Part shown: positions 24,413 to 31,269 of the stretch, one piece after another
Layout of the letters: each line of letters starts with the position of its first letter
Position numbering within the stretch: the first letter of the stretch is position 1
From: Kitasatospora humi
Lineage (GTDB): Bacteria > Actinomycetota > Actinomycetes > Streptomycetales > Streptomycetaceae
Assembly: GCF_020907985.1 (NCBI RefSeq)
Contig: NZ_JAJJPA010000008.1
Span: forward strand, 167,686 to 231,685
Direction of reading: 5' to 3'
Length of the DNA stretch: 64,000 bases
Program-made: the position numbers and the translations under genes
Notes under the pieces: model-generated
The model's database searches: none
Seen by the model: only the letters and a program-made list of their open reading frames with translations
Told to the model about the DNA's origin: nothing

Positions 24413-25213
24413 ATGTCACCCACCCCCATACCTCTCGCTGACGACCCCAAGTGGACTGACGTCGTCTCAGCGATCGGGACGCTTGCCGCTGCCGTCTTCG
24501 CCTTGCTGGCCATCGGCGCCACGATGTGGCTCGCGCACCGAGATCGAAGCGCTGCCGAACGGCTGCGTGCCGAGGACCAGGTGCAGGCCAACCGTGACCG
24601 GGAAGCAGCGGACCAGCGGCTCAGGGAAGAGCGGGAAGCCGCTGATCAGCGGCTCAGGGAGGAGCGCGCGGATGCGGAGCTGAGGAGCCGGCGCGAGCGG
24701 CAGATGGTCAACGCCGGGTTGCTCCTACAGCGAATCTCGGACCTGCAGCCGCACTTCGACCTGATACCGCAACGATTCGTCAACGGGGATGAAGAGATGA
24801 AGGTAGCGGTCCGCTCCCTGCAGCGCGGCGCGCAGACGGAGGCTCTCGCCTTGGAGAACCGTGACGCCACCGACCTGTACCAGACGCTGACGAACTTGGT
24901 GTTGAGCGCGGGGCCGGGGCCTGGCTCGGTAAGGCCGGTGAGTTCAAACGCGGCCTGGCTCACACGGACCACCGGGGACCTGAGCCGCTACGCGCGATAT
25001 GTGCGCCTGCGGCTGAGTGAGCTGATTGAGACAGGCTTCCTGGTGGACGGTGCTGTCAGCGGCACGCCCGGCACCCCAGGCAACGTGCACAAGGATGTTC
25101 CCGTACTCGGCAGGCAAGGGGATGAGATGTGGACGCCGATGCTCCTGCCACGGGGCTGGGACGCGGACACGGCAACTGACCCGTCCGACCCCCAGTTCCA
25201 TCCTGCACGCTGA
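24413..25213 (+). CDS. Membrane-anchored coiled-coil protein (moron candidate)
   Basis: 266 aa. One transmembrane helix at about residues 17-40 (VVSAIGTLAAAVFALLAIGATMWLA) is followed by a charged coiled coil with a repeated DREAADQRLREEREAADQRL pattern (about residues 42-95) and a globular C-terminal part of about 165 residues (LLLQRISDLQPHF, WLTRTTGDLSRYARYVRLRLSELIE). It is transcribed opposite to the late operon, beside the tRNA cluster, from an apparently leaderless promoter. Such isolated genes in prophages are often expressed in the lysogen. A role in superinfection exclusion or host fitness is inference; no family was recognised. Confidence 0.7.
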   Translation: MSPTPIPLADDPKWTDVVSAIGTLAAAVFALLAIGATMWLAHRDRSAAERLRAEDQVQANRDREAADQRLREEREAADQRLREERADAELRSRRERQMVNAGLLLQRISDLQPHFDLIPQRFVNGDEEMKVAVRSLQRGAQTEALALENRDATDLYQTLTNLVLSAGPGPGSVRPVSSNAAWLTRTTGDLSRYARYVRLRLSELIETGFLVDGAVSGTPGTPGNVHKDVPVLGRQGDEMWTPMLLPRGWDADTATDPSDPQFHPAR

Positions 25214-25223
25214 GGGCCTGCTG

Positions 25224-25373
25224 TCACCCCTCGGAGCCGACTGAACCGCCGTCGCCCCATTCGCCGAGGACGATGTCCTCGTGCTGGCCGTCGTGCTCAG
25301 CGGGCAGGTTGCAGATCGCGAGGCAGAGGTCGCCATCGAGCAGGATGGTGGCCGTGGCCGGGCAGTCGGTCAT
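25224..25373 (-). CDS. Small hypothetical phage protein
   Basis: 49 aa (MTDCPATATILLDGDLCLAI, then NLPAEHDGQHEDIVLGEW) with three Cys and three His. A start three codons earlier (25,382) is possible. The pattern C...C.LPaeHdG.H is common in short Streptomyces and phage proteins and may bind zinc. It is convergent with the 24,413 gene. Confidence 0.45.
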   Translation of the reverse strand: MTDCPATATILLDGDLCLAICNLPAEHDGQHEDIVLGEWGDGGSVGSEG

Positions 25374-25422
25374 GCCGGGCATCCTGTCGCGCCCGGTCGG
25401 CCGAAGTCTGGGCGCCGCGCCG

Positions 25423-25559
25423 TACGATGGTGGTGCCGGCCCTTCTGGTTGGGTTGACCGGCGGGGTTTCGCGACGGCCGTATGGCCGAGAGCTTCGGCT
25501 CGGCCCCGCCGGTCTCTTGCTGTCCCGGGCGGGTGGCCCCGGCTGGCTGCCGGGGCCAC
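25423..25559 (+). ncRNA. Putative structured RNA with three-way junction
   Basis: No gene fits 25,383-25,567. A TACGAT box at 25,423-25,428 resembles a -10. Then an 11-bp perfect stem (25,456-25,466 with 25,504-25,514) encloses two hairpins: CGGCC-GTAT-GGCCG (25,475-25,488) and GAGC-TTCG-GCTC (25,490-25,501). An 11-bp hairpin with a 5-nt loop (25,533-25,559) followed by CTGTTTCC would be the terminator. The UUCG loop suggests that the plus strand is the transcript. The boundaries and its existence as an RNA are inference. Confidence 0.45.
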
Positions 25560-25567
25560 CTGTTTCC

Positions 25568-25933
25568 TTAGGAGTTGTCGTCCAGCCACTCCTGGAGCTG
25601 CTCGATGGCGTCCTCCAGGTGGTGGAAGGCGAGGAGCCCGGCGAGGCATCGGGCGTCGCTGTGGCGGGTGATCCCCATGGCGATCATGTCGACCACGGTG
25701 ATCCAGGAGAGTGCGGCGACTCCGAGGGCGGCCCGCTGCATGTCCGGCATCGGCTGGTCCTCGGTGAGGTCCACGAGCCGAACGACGGCCGCCATCTTGT
25801 CGGCGATGCGCTGCTCAGTGTCGGGCAGCTGCACCGGGATCGGGAGGCGCAGGCAGGCGGCCGCGAGCATGTCGTAGCTCTCGCGGATCACCATGGCCAG
25901 GGCCTCGGTCTCGAAGTCTTCTTCGTCGGCCAC
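25568..25933 (-). CDS. Hypothetical helical phage protein
   Basis: 121 aa from GTG with AAAGGAAG. Mostly helical with acidic ends (MADEEDFETEALAMVIRESYDM, LAFHHLEDAIEQLQEWLDDNS). It is driven by the minus-strand promoter TTGCAA-18-TAGAGT at 26,003-26,032. Unknown function; the last gene before the structured-RNA region. Confidence 0.55.
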   Translation of the reverse strand: MADEEDFETEALAMVIRESYDMLAAACLRLPIPVQLPDTEQRIADKMAAVVRLVDLTEDQPMPDMQRAALGVAALSWITVVDMIAMGITRHSDARCLAGLLAFHHLEDAIEQLQEWLDDNS

Positions 25934-26002
25934 TTGGGCTTCCTTTCTGGTGTGGGTTGTTGGGTGAGGGTTGGGGTTCGCGGCCCCGTCCCTCTGAGCT
26001 CT

Positions 26003-26091
26003 ACTCTACGCCTAAGTCCTGAATGGTTGCAAGGACATTGGGAACGAAAGTCCTTGCTTTCATTCAGGCAAACGGGCAAGATAGTCCTTGC
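26003..26091. promoter_or_regulatory. Divergent promoters with repeated AGTCCTTGC operator
   Basis: Minus promoter: -35 TTGCAA (26,027-26,032), 18 nt, -10 TAGAGT (26,003-26,008). Plus promoter: -35 TTGCTT (26,054-26,059), 18 nt, -10 AAGATA (26,078-26,083). AGTCCTTGC occurs at 26,049 and 26,083, its complement GCAAGGAC at 26,029 and a half-site AGTCCT at 26,015. CCTGAATG and CATTCAGG form a further inverted pair. The repeats overlap both -35 boxes, so one regulator probably controls both directions. Confidence 0.55.
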
Positions 26092-26119
26092 CAACCGCAA
26101 GGGAAGGAGGGAAACTGAA

Positions 26120-26317
26120 ATGGCAGACCGGATGGACCAGCTCCTCATCGCACTCGACCACCAGGGCTTCAAGTCCTGGCAGGCCGACAGCGGGATGTGG
26201 GTCTTCTCCCGTGGCATGGTGACGATCACGTTCCACCGCACGCCGATCACGGCAGGCGAGTGGCTCGACCTCGTCAACGTGCTCCGAGGGGCAGGCCTCG
26301 TCTTCCCCGAGGAGTAA
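26120..26317 (+). CDS. Small protein, HicA-like possibility
   Basis: 65 aa, ATG with AAGGAGGGAA. MADRMDQLLIALDHQGFKSW, then SGMWVFSRGMVTITFHRTP and AGEWLDLVNVLRGAGLVFPEE. The 'G......W.F....i.fH.TP....l..vl..aGL' layout is reminiscent of the small dsRBD-like HicA fold, but the catalytic His context is not clear and no HicB-like partner is certain. It is the first gene of a plus-strand pair with the HTH gene at 26,403. Confidence 0.5.
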   Translation: MADRMDQLLIALDHQGFKSWQADSGMWVFSRGMVTITFHRTPITAGEWLDLVNVLRGAGLVFPEE

Positions 26318-26402
26318 CCAGCGGGCTGGCCGCGCTCCAATCGCGGCCAGCCCGCCCATCCGGCCCACACCACACCAGCAACACAGACCGGAGACCACCA
26401 CC

Positions 26403-26909
26403 ATGGCACACGCCACCTGGCACGCCGCCATCACAGCCGCCGACATCCAGCTCATCACCACCGACGACTACGAGCGACTCCACGCTGCCATCCCCGGCGC
26501 GGCCACCCGCCACGACGCCGACACCGGCCGCCTCACCATCTCGTGGCGCCTGGACGCCGCAACCCTCACCCAGGCCACCGACAACGCTCTGAAGACCGCC
26601 CGTACCGCCCTACGCGACGTCCTCGGCGCCACCGCCGACCTGGTGGACATCCGCGTCCGGACCGCTGACGACCACGAGCGGGAGGCCCGCCAGCCCGCCC
26701 CGATGGAACTGTGGGGTTACAAGGAGACCGCCGAAGCGCTCAAAGTGTCCCGACAGCGCGTCGCCGAGCTGGAGAAGACCCGCCCCGACTTTCCGCAGCC
26801 GATCGCCCGCACGGCGGCCGGCCCAGTGTTCACCGCCGAGTCGATCCGCCAGTTCGACGCCGGATGGGTCCGAGCCCGCACCGGCCGGCCCCGCAAGACC
26901 GAGGCCTGA
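26403..26909 (+). CDS. HTH DNA-binding protein (AlpA/MerR-like)
   Basis: 168 aa. The C-terminal 70 residues contain a winged-helix-like DNA-binding unit (GYKETAEALKVSRQRVAELEK, then PQPIARTAAGPVFTAESIRQFDAGW) as in AlpA/excisionase-type proteins. The N-terminal part (about residues 1-95) is unrelated and alpha/beta-like. It is probably the regulator of the operator cluster at 26,003-26,091, which it follows in the same operon; that link is inference. Confidence 0.65.
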   Translation: MAHATWHAAITAADIQLITTDDYERLHAAIPGAATRHDADTGRLTISWRLDAATLTQATDNALKTARTALRDVLGATADLVDIRVRTADDHEREARQPAPMELWGYKETAEALKVSRQRVAELEKTRPDFPQPIARTAAGPVFTAESIRQFDAGWVRARTGRPRKTEA

Positions 26910-26931
26910 CACGCCGAAGGGGCCCAGGCCT
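26902..26931 (+). terminator. Hairpin after the plus-strand HTH operon
   Basis: AGGCCTG/CAGGCCT inverted repeat spanning the stop codon of the 26,403 gene. Confidence 0.35.
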
Positions 26932-26967
26932 CCACGGCTCAGACCCCTCCACGGGCGTGGCGTGCGG

Positions 26968-27180
26968 TCAGCTGGCCGGCCGCCAACCGGACAGCGTGTC
27001 GTCATCCGCGACGTCGGCCAGCAGCCGCGCGCCGGGCAGCTGCTCGACCGGAATGCCGGCCGCGGCGGCAATCTCGGCGGCCGGGTAGCGGATCGGCTGC
27101 GCCGGGTCGGGGGCGTCGGCGACGATCTCGGCCTGGTCGCCGACCAAGAGCAGCACCTTGACTCGGGCGGTCTCGGACAT
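26968..27180 (-). CDS. Small hypothetical phage protein
   Basis: 70 aa: MSETARVKVLLLVGDQAEIV, DAPDPAQPIRYPAAEIAAAAGI, LPGARLLADVADDDTLSGW. Compact alpha/beta pattern. Short ORF of the type common in the early region of actinophages; function unknown. Confidence 0.5.
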   Translation of the reverse strand: MSETARVKVLLLVGDQAEIVADAPDPAQPIRYPAAEIAAAAGIPVEQLPGARLLADVADDDTLSGWRPAS

Positions 27181-27284
27181 GGGCACGGGTCTCCGTTCTG
27201 GGATCAGAGGGGCCACGGCGGCGGTGCCGGGGCGGGTAGTGAGGTAGGTAGTGGCGGTAGGTAGAGCCGCTGTGACCTGCGGGT

Positions 27285-27872
27285 CTACCATCTACCCGGC
27301 GGTCGGGAAGTGGCCTCGGGGAGGGGCTCGGCGGTGGCCGGAAGGTCGTCGCGGTGGACGCCCGGGCCGACCGATCCGGCGACCTTCAGGGAGGCCCGCA
27401 CGGGGATACCGCGGCGCTGCAACTGCCGTCCGAACTCGGCAACCGAGACGACGATGCCAACGTGCCCCTGCGCCTGGAGGCCGTTGAGCGCCTCGTTGAG
27501 GTGGACGCCGTTGCGGCCGTTGATGAGCCGGCGCAGGTAGTCGACCAGGCCCTCGTAGATTTCGGCGTCGGTGTGCACAGGCTCGGCTGTTGCGGGCGGC
27601 GCGTCGACGGGCTGCTCCTCTTGGGCGGGCCCGGGCTGGGCGCGCCAGGCGGCGACGCACCAGACGCAGGTGCCGCCGAGCAGCCACACCGGGGACGGGT
27701 GCGGGGAGTCGAGTACCGCGTAGGCGGCCCAGCCGGCCGCACCGCAGCGGGCCGCGGCGGCCAGGATCCGGGGCTCGCCGTCGTCGTCGGTCGGGAGGAG
27801 CGCGCGCCGGACACGGCCACCGACGATCACGGACCCGTCGACCAGGCGCCGCACCCGCCACCCGGCCTTCAC
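27285..27872 (-). CDS. Protein with short membrane segment, plasmid-spread-like cassette
   Basis: 195 aa from GTG, overlapping the upstream stop (GTGA). The N-terminus is basic, a hydrophobic segment lies at about residues 40-80 (GAAGWAAYAVLD, PVWLLGGTCVWCVAAW), and the soluble C-terminal half has EIYEGLVDYLRRLINGRNGVHLNEAL, which resembles a small winged-helix/antiparallel domain. It is the last gene of a five-gene membrane cassette (27,285-29,756). Confidence 0.55.
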   Translation of the reverse strand: MKAGWRVRRLVDGSVIVGGRVRRALLPTDDDGEPRILAAAARCGAAGWAAYAVLDSPHPSPVWLLGGTCVWCVAAWRAQPGPAQEEQPVDAPPATAEPVHTDAEIYEGLVDYLRRLINGRNGVHLNEALNGLQAQGHVGIVVSVAEFGRQLQRRGIPVRASLKVAGSVGPGVHRDDLPATAEPLPEATSRPPGRW

Positions 27873-28417
27873 GCCTGGCCGCCGATCATGTGCCCGAGCT
27901 GGTTGACCGCGGGGATGAGGACGGAGCCGAGCAGGCCGGCGGCCCCGGCGGACAGTCCGAGCGTGGAGCCGCACCAGACACCGGCTCCGAGTTGGCCGCG
28001 CGCCTTCTTGTCGAGGAGCTTGCGCAGGATGATCACGGCGGCGACCAGCAGCACGGTGACGAGGGCGCCGTACTGGGTCATGCTGGCCGCGGCGTGCCGG
28101 GTGACCGAGGTGGTCGTGCCGCCAGCCCCGGCGGCAAGCACTTTGTCGCCGGCGGTGTTGCTGAAGCCCACGATCTTGGCGGCGAGGGTGCAGATGATGC
28201 CGCCGGGGCAGGAGATGGCGAGCATGCCGACCGTAGCTCCGAGCAGGAACGGGATGTGCTCGCGCAGGTTGAACCGGGCCGGAGCGGCATCCGGGTCGGG
28301 GCTCTTGCCCTTGCCACCGGCCTTCAACTTAAGGAGGCCCCAGGTGGCGGGCAGGAACTGGCGCAGGATCAGGACCAGGCCGACGAGCAACCCGCCGAGG
28401 GTGATGGTGACGTTCAC
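27869..28417 (-). CDS. Membrane protein of the spread-like cassette
   Basis: 182 aa from GTG (VNVTITLGGLLVGLVLIL). Transmembrane segments near residues 5-22, 60-85 (FLLGATVGMLAISCPGGIICTL), 112-135 and 150-172. GTGA overlaps at both ends show tight coupling with neighbours. It looks like small polytopic proteins found in actinobacterial conjugative elements and some phages. Function unknown. Confidence 0.6.
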   Translation of the reverse strand: MNVTITLGGLLVGLVLILRQFLPATWGLLKLKAGGKGKSPDPDAAPARFNLREHIPFLLGATVGMLAISCPGGIICTLAAKIVGFSNTAGDKVLAAGAGGTTTSVTRHAAASMTQYGALVTVLLVAAVIILRKLLDKKARGQLGAGVWCGSTLGLSAGAAGLLGSVLIPAVNQLGHMIGGQA

Positions 28418-28734
28418 GACTGGCCACCGATCAGGAACTGGAGGACCGGGGCATGGGCAGCAGCGCACAGACCGGGCCCGGCGACTGCGACGGTCCAGAC
28501 GAGGACTCGCGGCACCCACCAGTCGTGGCGGTTGCCGTCGCGGTCGGCGTAGCGGGTCCGGTCGAGCAGGGCGGTGGGAATGAGGCCGGCGATGGTGAGA
28601 CCGAGCGGGGCGAGCGGTCCGCCGCTGGTGGACGAGGTGAGGGCGTGGGCCCAGTAGGGGCCGGTGACGAGGCAGGCGGTGGCGAGGGCGGTGCCGTTGT
28701 AGGCGGGCCGCATCCGGGCGAGGTCGAGGGGCAT
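28414..28734 (-). CDS. Small membrane protein
   Basis: 106 aa, ATG with AGGAG 6 nt upstream. Hydrophobic segments at about residues 12-30, 40-55 and 80-98. A charged loop (DRTRYADRDGNRHDWW) separates the last two. The stop overlaps the next start (GTGA). Member of the same cassette; function unknown. Confidence 0.6.
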   Translation of the reverse strand: MPLDLARMRPAYNGTALATACLVTGPYWAHALTSSTSGGPLAPLGLTIAGLIPTALLDRTRYADRDGNRHDWWVPRVLVWTVAVAGPGLCAAAHAPVLQFLIGGQS

Positions 28735-28736
28735 GG

Positions 28737-28895
28737 TCAGCTCCTGGAGAGCAGCAGCGGGAGGGCGACGAGGATGGCGGCGATCCACACGGCGAGGGCG
28801 CTGCGCAGCGCGGTCTGGGCGTGCTGCGGGGGCAGCAGCCGGAGGACCAGGGCGAGCGCGAGCACGGCGGGGATCGCCCACAGGAGGGCGTACAC
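28737..28895 (-). CDS. 52-aa two-helix membrane protein
   Basis: GTG start at 28,895; translates to a protein of two hydrophobic helices (LLWAIPAVLALALVLRLL and LAVWIAAILVALPLLLS) with a short polar turn PPQHAQTALR. The TGA lies 3 nt before the next start at 28,734. Too short for standard gene tables but the hydropathy and packing support it. Confidence 0.5.
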   Translation of the reverse strand: MYALLWAIPAVLALALVLRLLPPQHAQTALRSALAVWIAAILVALPLLLSRS

Positions 28896-28910
28896 GGTGG
28901 CGGCCCGGGG

Positions 28911-29756
28911 TTACGCGGTGCGGGCCGGGACGGCGGAGGGCAGGGCGCCCAGGTGCGGCTCGCGGCGCTCGATCTCGGCGCGCAGGGTGCCGCGGATCAT
29001 GCCGTCGGAGACGGGGCCGTGGCCGGCGTCGATGAGGGCCTGGCGCATGGCGGCGGTGCCGGGTCGGGTGCCGGCGTTGTACAGCGGCCGGATGGCGGCG
29101 CACCGCGGGTCGCTGTACTCGATCGGTGTGGGCTGCGGCGCGGGGGCGGCCTGCTGCGGTGCGGGAGTCTGCTGGACAGCCGGGGCGGGCGGCAGTACTG
29201 GCGGCGCGGGCGGCATCGGGGGCAGCGGCGGCGCGATGAGGGGCATCGGCTGCTCCTCGGCGCGCGGTGGAATCGCCTGGTCGGACGGCCCGTTGACGGG
29301 CGTCACGGCGGCGGCCGGGGTGGCGGCGAGGTGAAGCAGGTGCCCGACCACGGCCGGCGGTACCGCGCTGATGATGCCGATCAGCCAAGCCTGGTTGCCG
29401 GCCATGTGGCCGCGGTCGATTTCGTGGGCGACGACCTGCGCGGCGAGGGCGAGCATGATGGCGATCACCGCGCCGGCGATCGCGCTGAAGCGGGCCCGGC
29501 TGCCTTTGGGGCGGTTGGCGGCGACGACGGCGGCGATCCCGGCGTAGGCGGACATGGCGGCCGGCATGCCGTAGGCCCAGGGGTCGGCCCAGTCGGCAAG
29601 GCGGGCGAGGTGGTATTCGCCGGGGGCGCACATCGCGAGGGCGATCGAGAGGACGACAGGGCGTCCGGCGGTGGTGGCGGTGCGGGCGTACCAGGGCGTC
29701 ATGACGGGGCGGGGCACCGTCGGGCCGCTGGTCGCAGTAGTGTGTGCGACAGCCAT
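28911..29756 (-). CDS. SpdB/DUF2637-like membrane protein
   Basis: 281 aa. Four hydrophobic segments in residues about 30-160 (VLSIALAMCAPGEYHLARLADW, YGMPAAMSAYAGIAAVVAAN, AIAGAVIAIMLALAAQVVAHEI, WLIGIISAVPPAVVGHLLHLA) resemble the DUF2637/Spd-type membrane proteins of Streptomyces plasmids and integrative elements. They are followed by a long Pro/Ala/Gln linker and a helical C-terminal domain (CAAIRPLYNAGTRPGTAAMRQAL, GMIRGTLRAEIERREP). A promoter GTGACG-18-TAAAGT lies about 90 nt upstream. It heads the cassette. Confidence 0.65.
   Translation of the reverse strand: MAVAHTTATSGPTVPRPVMTPWYARTATTAGRPVVLSIALAMCAPGEYHLARLADWADPWAYGMPAAMSAYAGIAAVVAANRPKGSRARFSAIAGAVIAIMLALAAQVVAHEIDRGHMAGNQAWLIGIISAVPPAVVGHLLHLAATPAAAVTPVNGPSDQAIPPRAEEQPMPLIAPPLPPMPPAPPVLPPAPAVQQTPAPQQAAPAPQPTPIEYSDPRCAAIRPLYNAGTRPGTAAMRQALIDAGHGPVSDGMIRGTLRAEIERREPHLGALPSAVPARTA
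29294..29305 (+). repeat. Dispersed 12-bp repeat TGACGGGCGTCA
   Basis: Copy 2, inside the SpdB-like gene. Confidence 0.55.
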
Positions 29757-29780
29757 GGGAGGTCTGATCTCCTGTGGTCA

Positions 29781-29825
29781 GGCCCTGCCAGGAGAGTTCC
29801 AGTCTCCCGGTGGGGCCGCTTTTTT
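29781..29825 (+). terminator. Strong intrinsic terminator on the plus strand
   Basis: GGCCC ... CCAGGAGA-loop-TCTCCCGG ... GGGCC followed by six T (29,820-29,825). It is a classical terminator for plus-strand transcription although the neighbouring genes are all on the minus strand, where it forms part of the 5' UTR of the 29,756 gene. Confidence 0.6.
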
Positions 29826-29911
29826 GTTGTAGTACGGGGCACTTTAGCAGGGTTTGCGGTAGTCCGTCACCGGTATGACGGCATGCCAAATCGCCGCTGG
29901 TCAGCGGGCGT

Positions 29912-29923
29912 TGACGGGTGTCA
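29912..29923 (+). repeat. Dispersed 12-bp repeat TGACGGGTGTCA
   Basis: Copy 3, covering the stop codon of the 29,921 gene. Confidence 0.55.
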
Positions 29924-30364
29924 GGCCGTCCAGTCCCAGGCCTCGGCGAGCAGCAGCACCCGCCGCTCCACCCGCTCATCCCGACCGCAGTCACATGGGC
30001 CGCCGAGACGGCCGCCATCGCGGCACTCGCCGCCGTCCCGCTCCTCCGTCGCCACCGAGCAGCTGTACCAGGGGTCCTCGACCACCAGGTGCCGCTCGGC
30101 CAGCAGATCGGCGAGCAACTCCCGCTCGGACGCGACCCGGCGCAGCACCGCCGCCGGGTCGTGCAGGGCGATGTGCTGGGCCTCCTCGTCGGTCGGAGCG
30201 CCCTCGGCGTACACGACAGCCTCGTCGCTGCTGTCATACACGGCCACGCTGTCATGCGCCGGGTACTCGGATGGCCGCCACCGGTCGCCCCCGGCAGCCC
30301 GCGCCAACTCCTCGGCCTGCTCGTGGGCCTGCCGGAGGAAGGCCAGCGCCGGGTGCCCGCTCAC
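29921..30364 (-). CDS. DUF6221-like phage protein
   Basis: 147 aa from GTG with AAGGAGG. The middle part (HIALHDPAAVLRRVASERELLADLLAE) matches the 'H...hDP..vLr.v...r.il' core of DUF6221 proteins common in Streptomyces genomes and phages. The C-terminal part has CDCGRDERVERRVLLLAEAWDW. The stop lies inside a copy of the TGACGGGTGTCA repeat. Function unknown. Confidence 0.65.
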   Translation of the reverse strand: MSGHPALAFLRQAHEQAEELARAAGGDRWRPSEYPAHDSVAVYDSSDEAVVYAEGAPTDEEAQHIALHDPAAVLRRVASERELLADLLAERHLVVEDPWYSCSVATEERDGGECRDGGRLGGPCDCGRDERVERRVLLLAEAWDWTA

Positions 30365-30564
30365 CGCCGCCTCCTTGCTGCCCGCACGGCCATGGCCATC
30401 CGTCTGGCCAGGATCCGATCCTCCCGTGACAGCGCTCGCCAACGTCGGCGGCGCTGGCGCCACTCTTGCCAGTGCGGGGCGCGGCTCACATGCGCGGCAA
30501 CCACCACCAGGCCGGCCGCACCGAATCCGAGGTAGGCCCCGGAGGCGAACCATACCCAGGCCAT
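30361..30564 (-). CDS. Small single-pass membrane protein
   Basis: 67 aa. MAWVWFASGAYLGFGAAGLVV, then VAAH, forms one hydrophobic segment. The remainder is strongly basic (QRRRRWRALSREDRILARRMAMAVRAARRRR). ATG overlaps the upstream stop (TGATG) and its own stop overlaps the next GTG. Unknown function. Confidence 0.55.
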   Translation of the reverse strand: MAWVWFASGAYLGFGAAGLVVVAAHVSRAPHWQEWRQRRRRWRALSREDRILARRMAMAVRAARRRR

Positions 30565-30797
30565 CACCGTCGCCTCCTCTTCACCCGGGCCCGCTGCCGA
30601 CGCCGGTACTCGGCGTTCAGGGCTGACGGGCTCGCCTGCGCGAGGGCCTCCAGCTGGGCGCGGATCGCCTCCAGCTGCGGGCGTGTGGCGCCTACCGAGG
30701 TCATCAGCCGGTGCATGGTGTCGCCGAAGCTCTGCCAGGCAGTCGTGGCGCGCTCCAACTGTTGAGCCAGTGAGGTGCGCTGAGTGGAGTCGCTCAC
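30564..30797 (-). CDS. Small helical protein
   Basis: 77 aa from GTG (VSDSTQRTSLAQQLERATTAW). Two helices (RLMTSVGATRPQLEAIRAQLEALAQ) and a basic tail (RRRQRARVKRRRR). Translationally coupled on both sides. Unknown; the basic tail could contact nucleic acid. Confidence 0.5.
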   Translation of the reverse strand: MSDSTQRTSLAQQLERATTAWQSFGDTMHRLMTSVGATRPQLEAIRAQLEALAQASPSALNAEYRRRQRARVKRRRR

Positions 30798-31093
30798 CGT
30801 CGCTCGCCGCCGTGCTCCACGAGGTAGCCGTGTGCGCCTTCCATCCACTCCGGCGACTCCAGGAAGCCGATGGCCACGTTGCAGCCCTGGCAGAGCAGCC
30901 CGCGCACCTTACCAGTGACATGGTCGTGGTCCACGCACTTTGCCTCACGAACGCAGCTTGCTACCGCGCATTGCCCGTCCTGCTCGAAGTACATGGCATC
31001 GAACATCTGCTGGTCGACGCCGTACCGCCGCACAAGAGCCCTAAAGCGCTCGTTTGGGGCGCAAGTTGAGCAGATTGCTGTCGCCGTACCCAT
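30794..31093 (-). CDS. Endonuclease VII-like protein, C-terminal part
   Basis: 99 aa from an ATG with GGGAGGCGC. ICSTC near the N-terminus, then YGVDQQMFDAMYFEQDGQCAVASC and CVDHDHVTGKVRGLLCQGCNVAIGF form the zinc and DH-type HNH signature of recombination endonuclease VII, which resolves branched phage DNA. The same frame is open upstream to 31,184 and contains CTQCGGPIARAS, the first half of a zinc ribbon. The gene therefore seems to have begun further upstream and been split by a frameshift (next entry). Confidence 0.75.
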   Translation of the reverse strand: MGTATAICSTCAPNERFRALVRRYGVDQQMFDAMYFEQDGQCAVASCVREAKCVDHDHVTGKVRGLLCQGCNVAIGFLESPEWMEGAHGYLVEHGGERR

Positions 31094-31269
31094 GCGCCTC
31101 CCGGAAGCACGGGCGATCGGGCCTCCGCACTGAGTACAGGGTCGCGATGCTGGCTTTCGGGCGTCCCGCTTGGCCCTATATACCTACGGCCCGCTTCGCG
31201 CCTGCACGGGCGGCATGAGCCGTTGGGAGCCCAGTCATTGTGCTCTGGGCAGCGTCTCCCCCGGGGCAT
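31094..31269 (-). pseudogene. Frameshifted N-terminal part of endonuclease VII
   Basis: From ATG 31,269 one frame reads MPRGRRCPEHNDWAPNGSCR, then PCRREAGRRY, typical N-terminal sequence for this family. At the TATATA at 31,177-31,182 the coding pattern moves to the frame of the downstream gene (RAKRDARKPASRPCTQCGG). Removing one TA would give a continuous protein of about 157 aa. The break could be a real mutation, slippage at a dinucleotide repeat, programmed frameshifting or a sequencing error. Confidence 0.6.
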
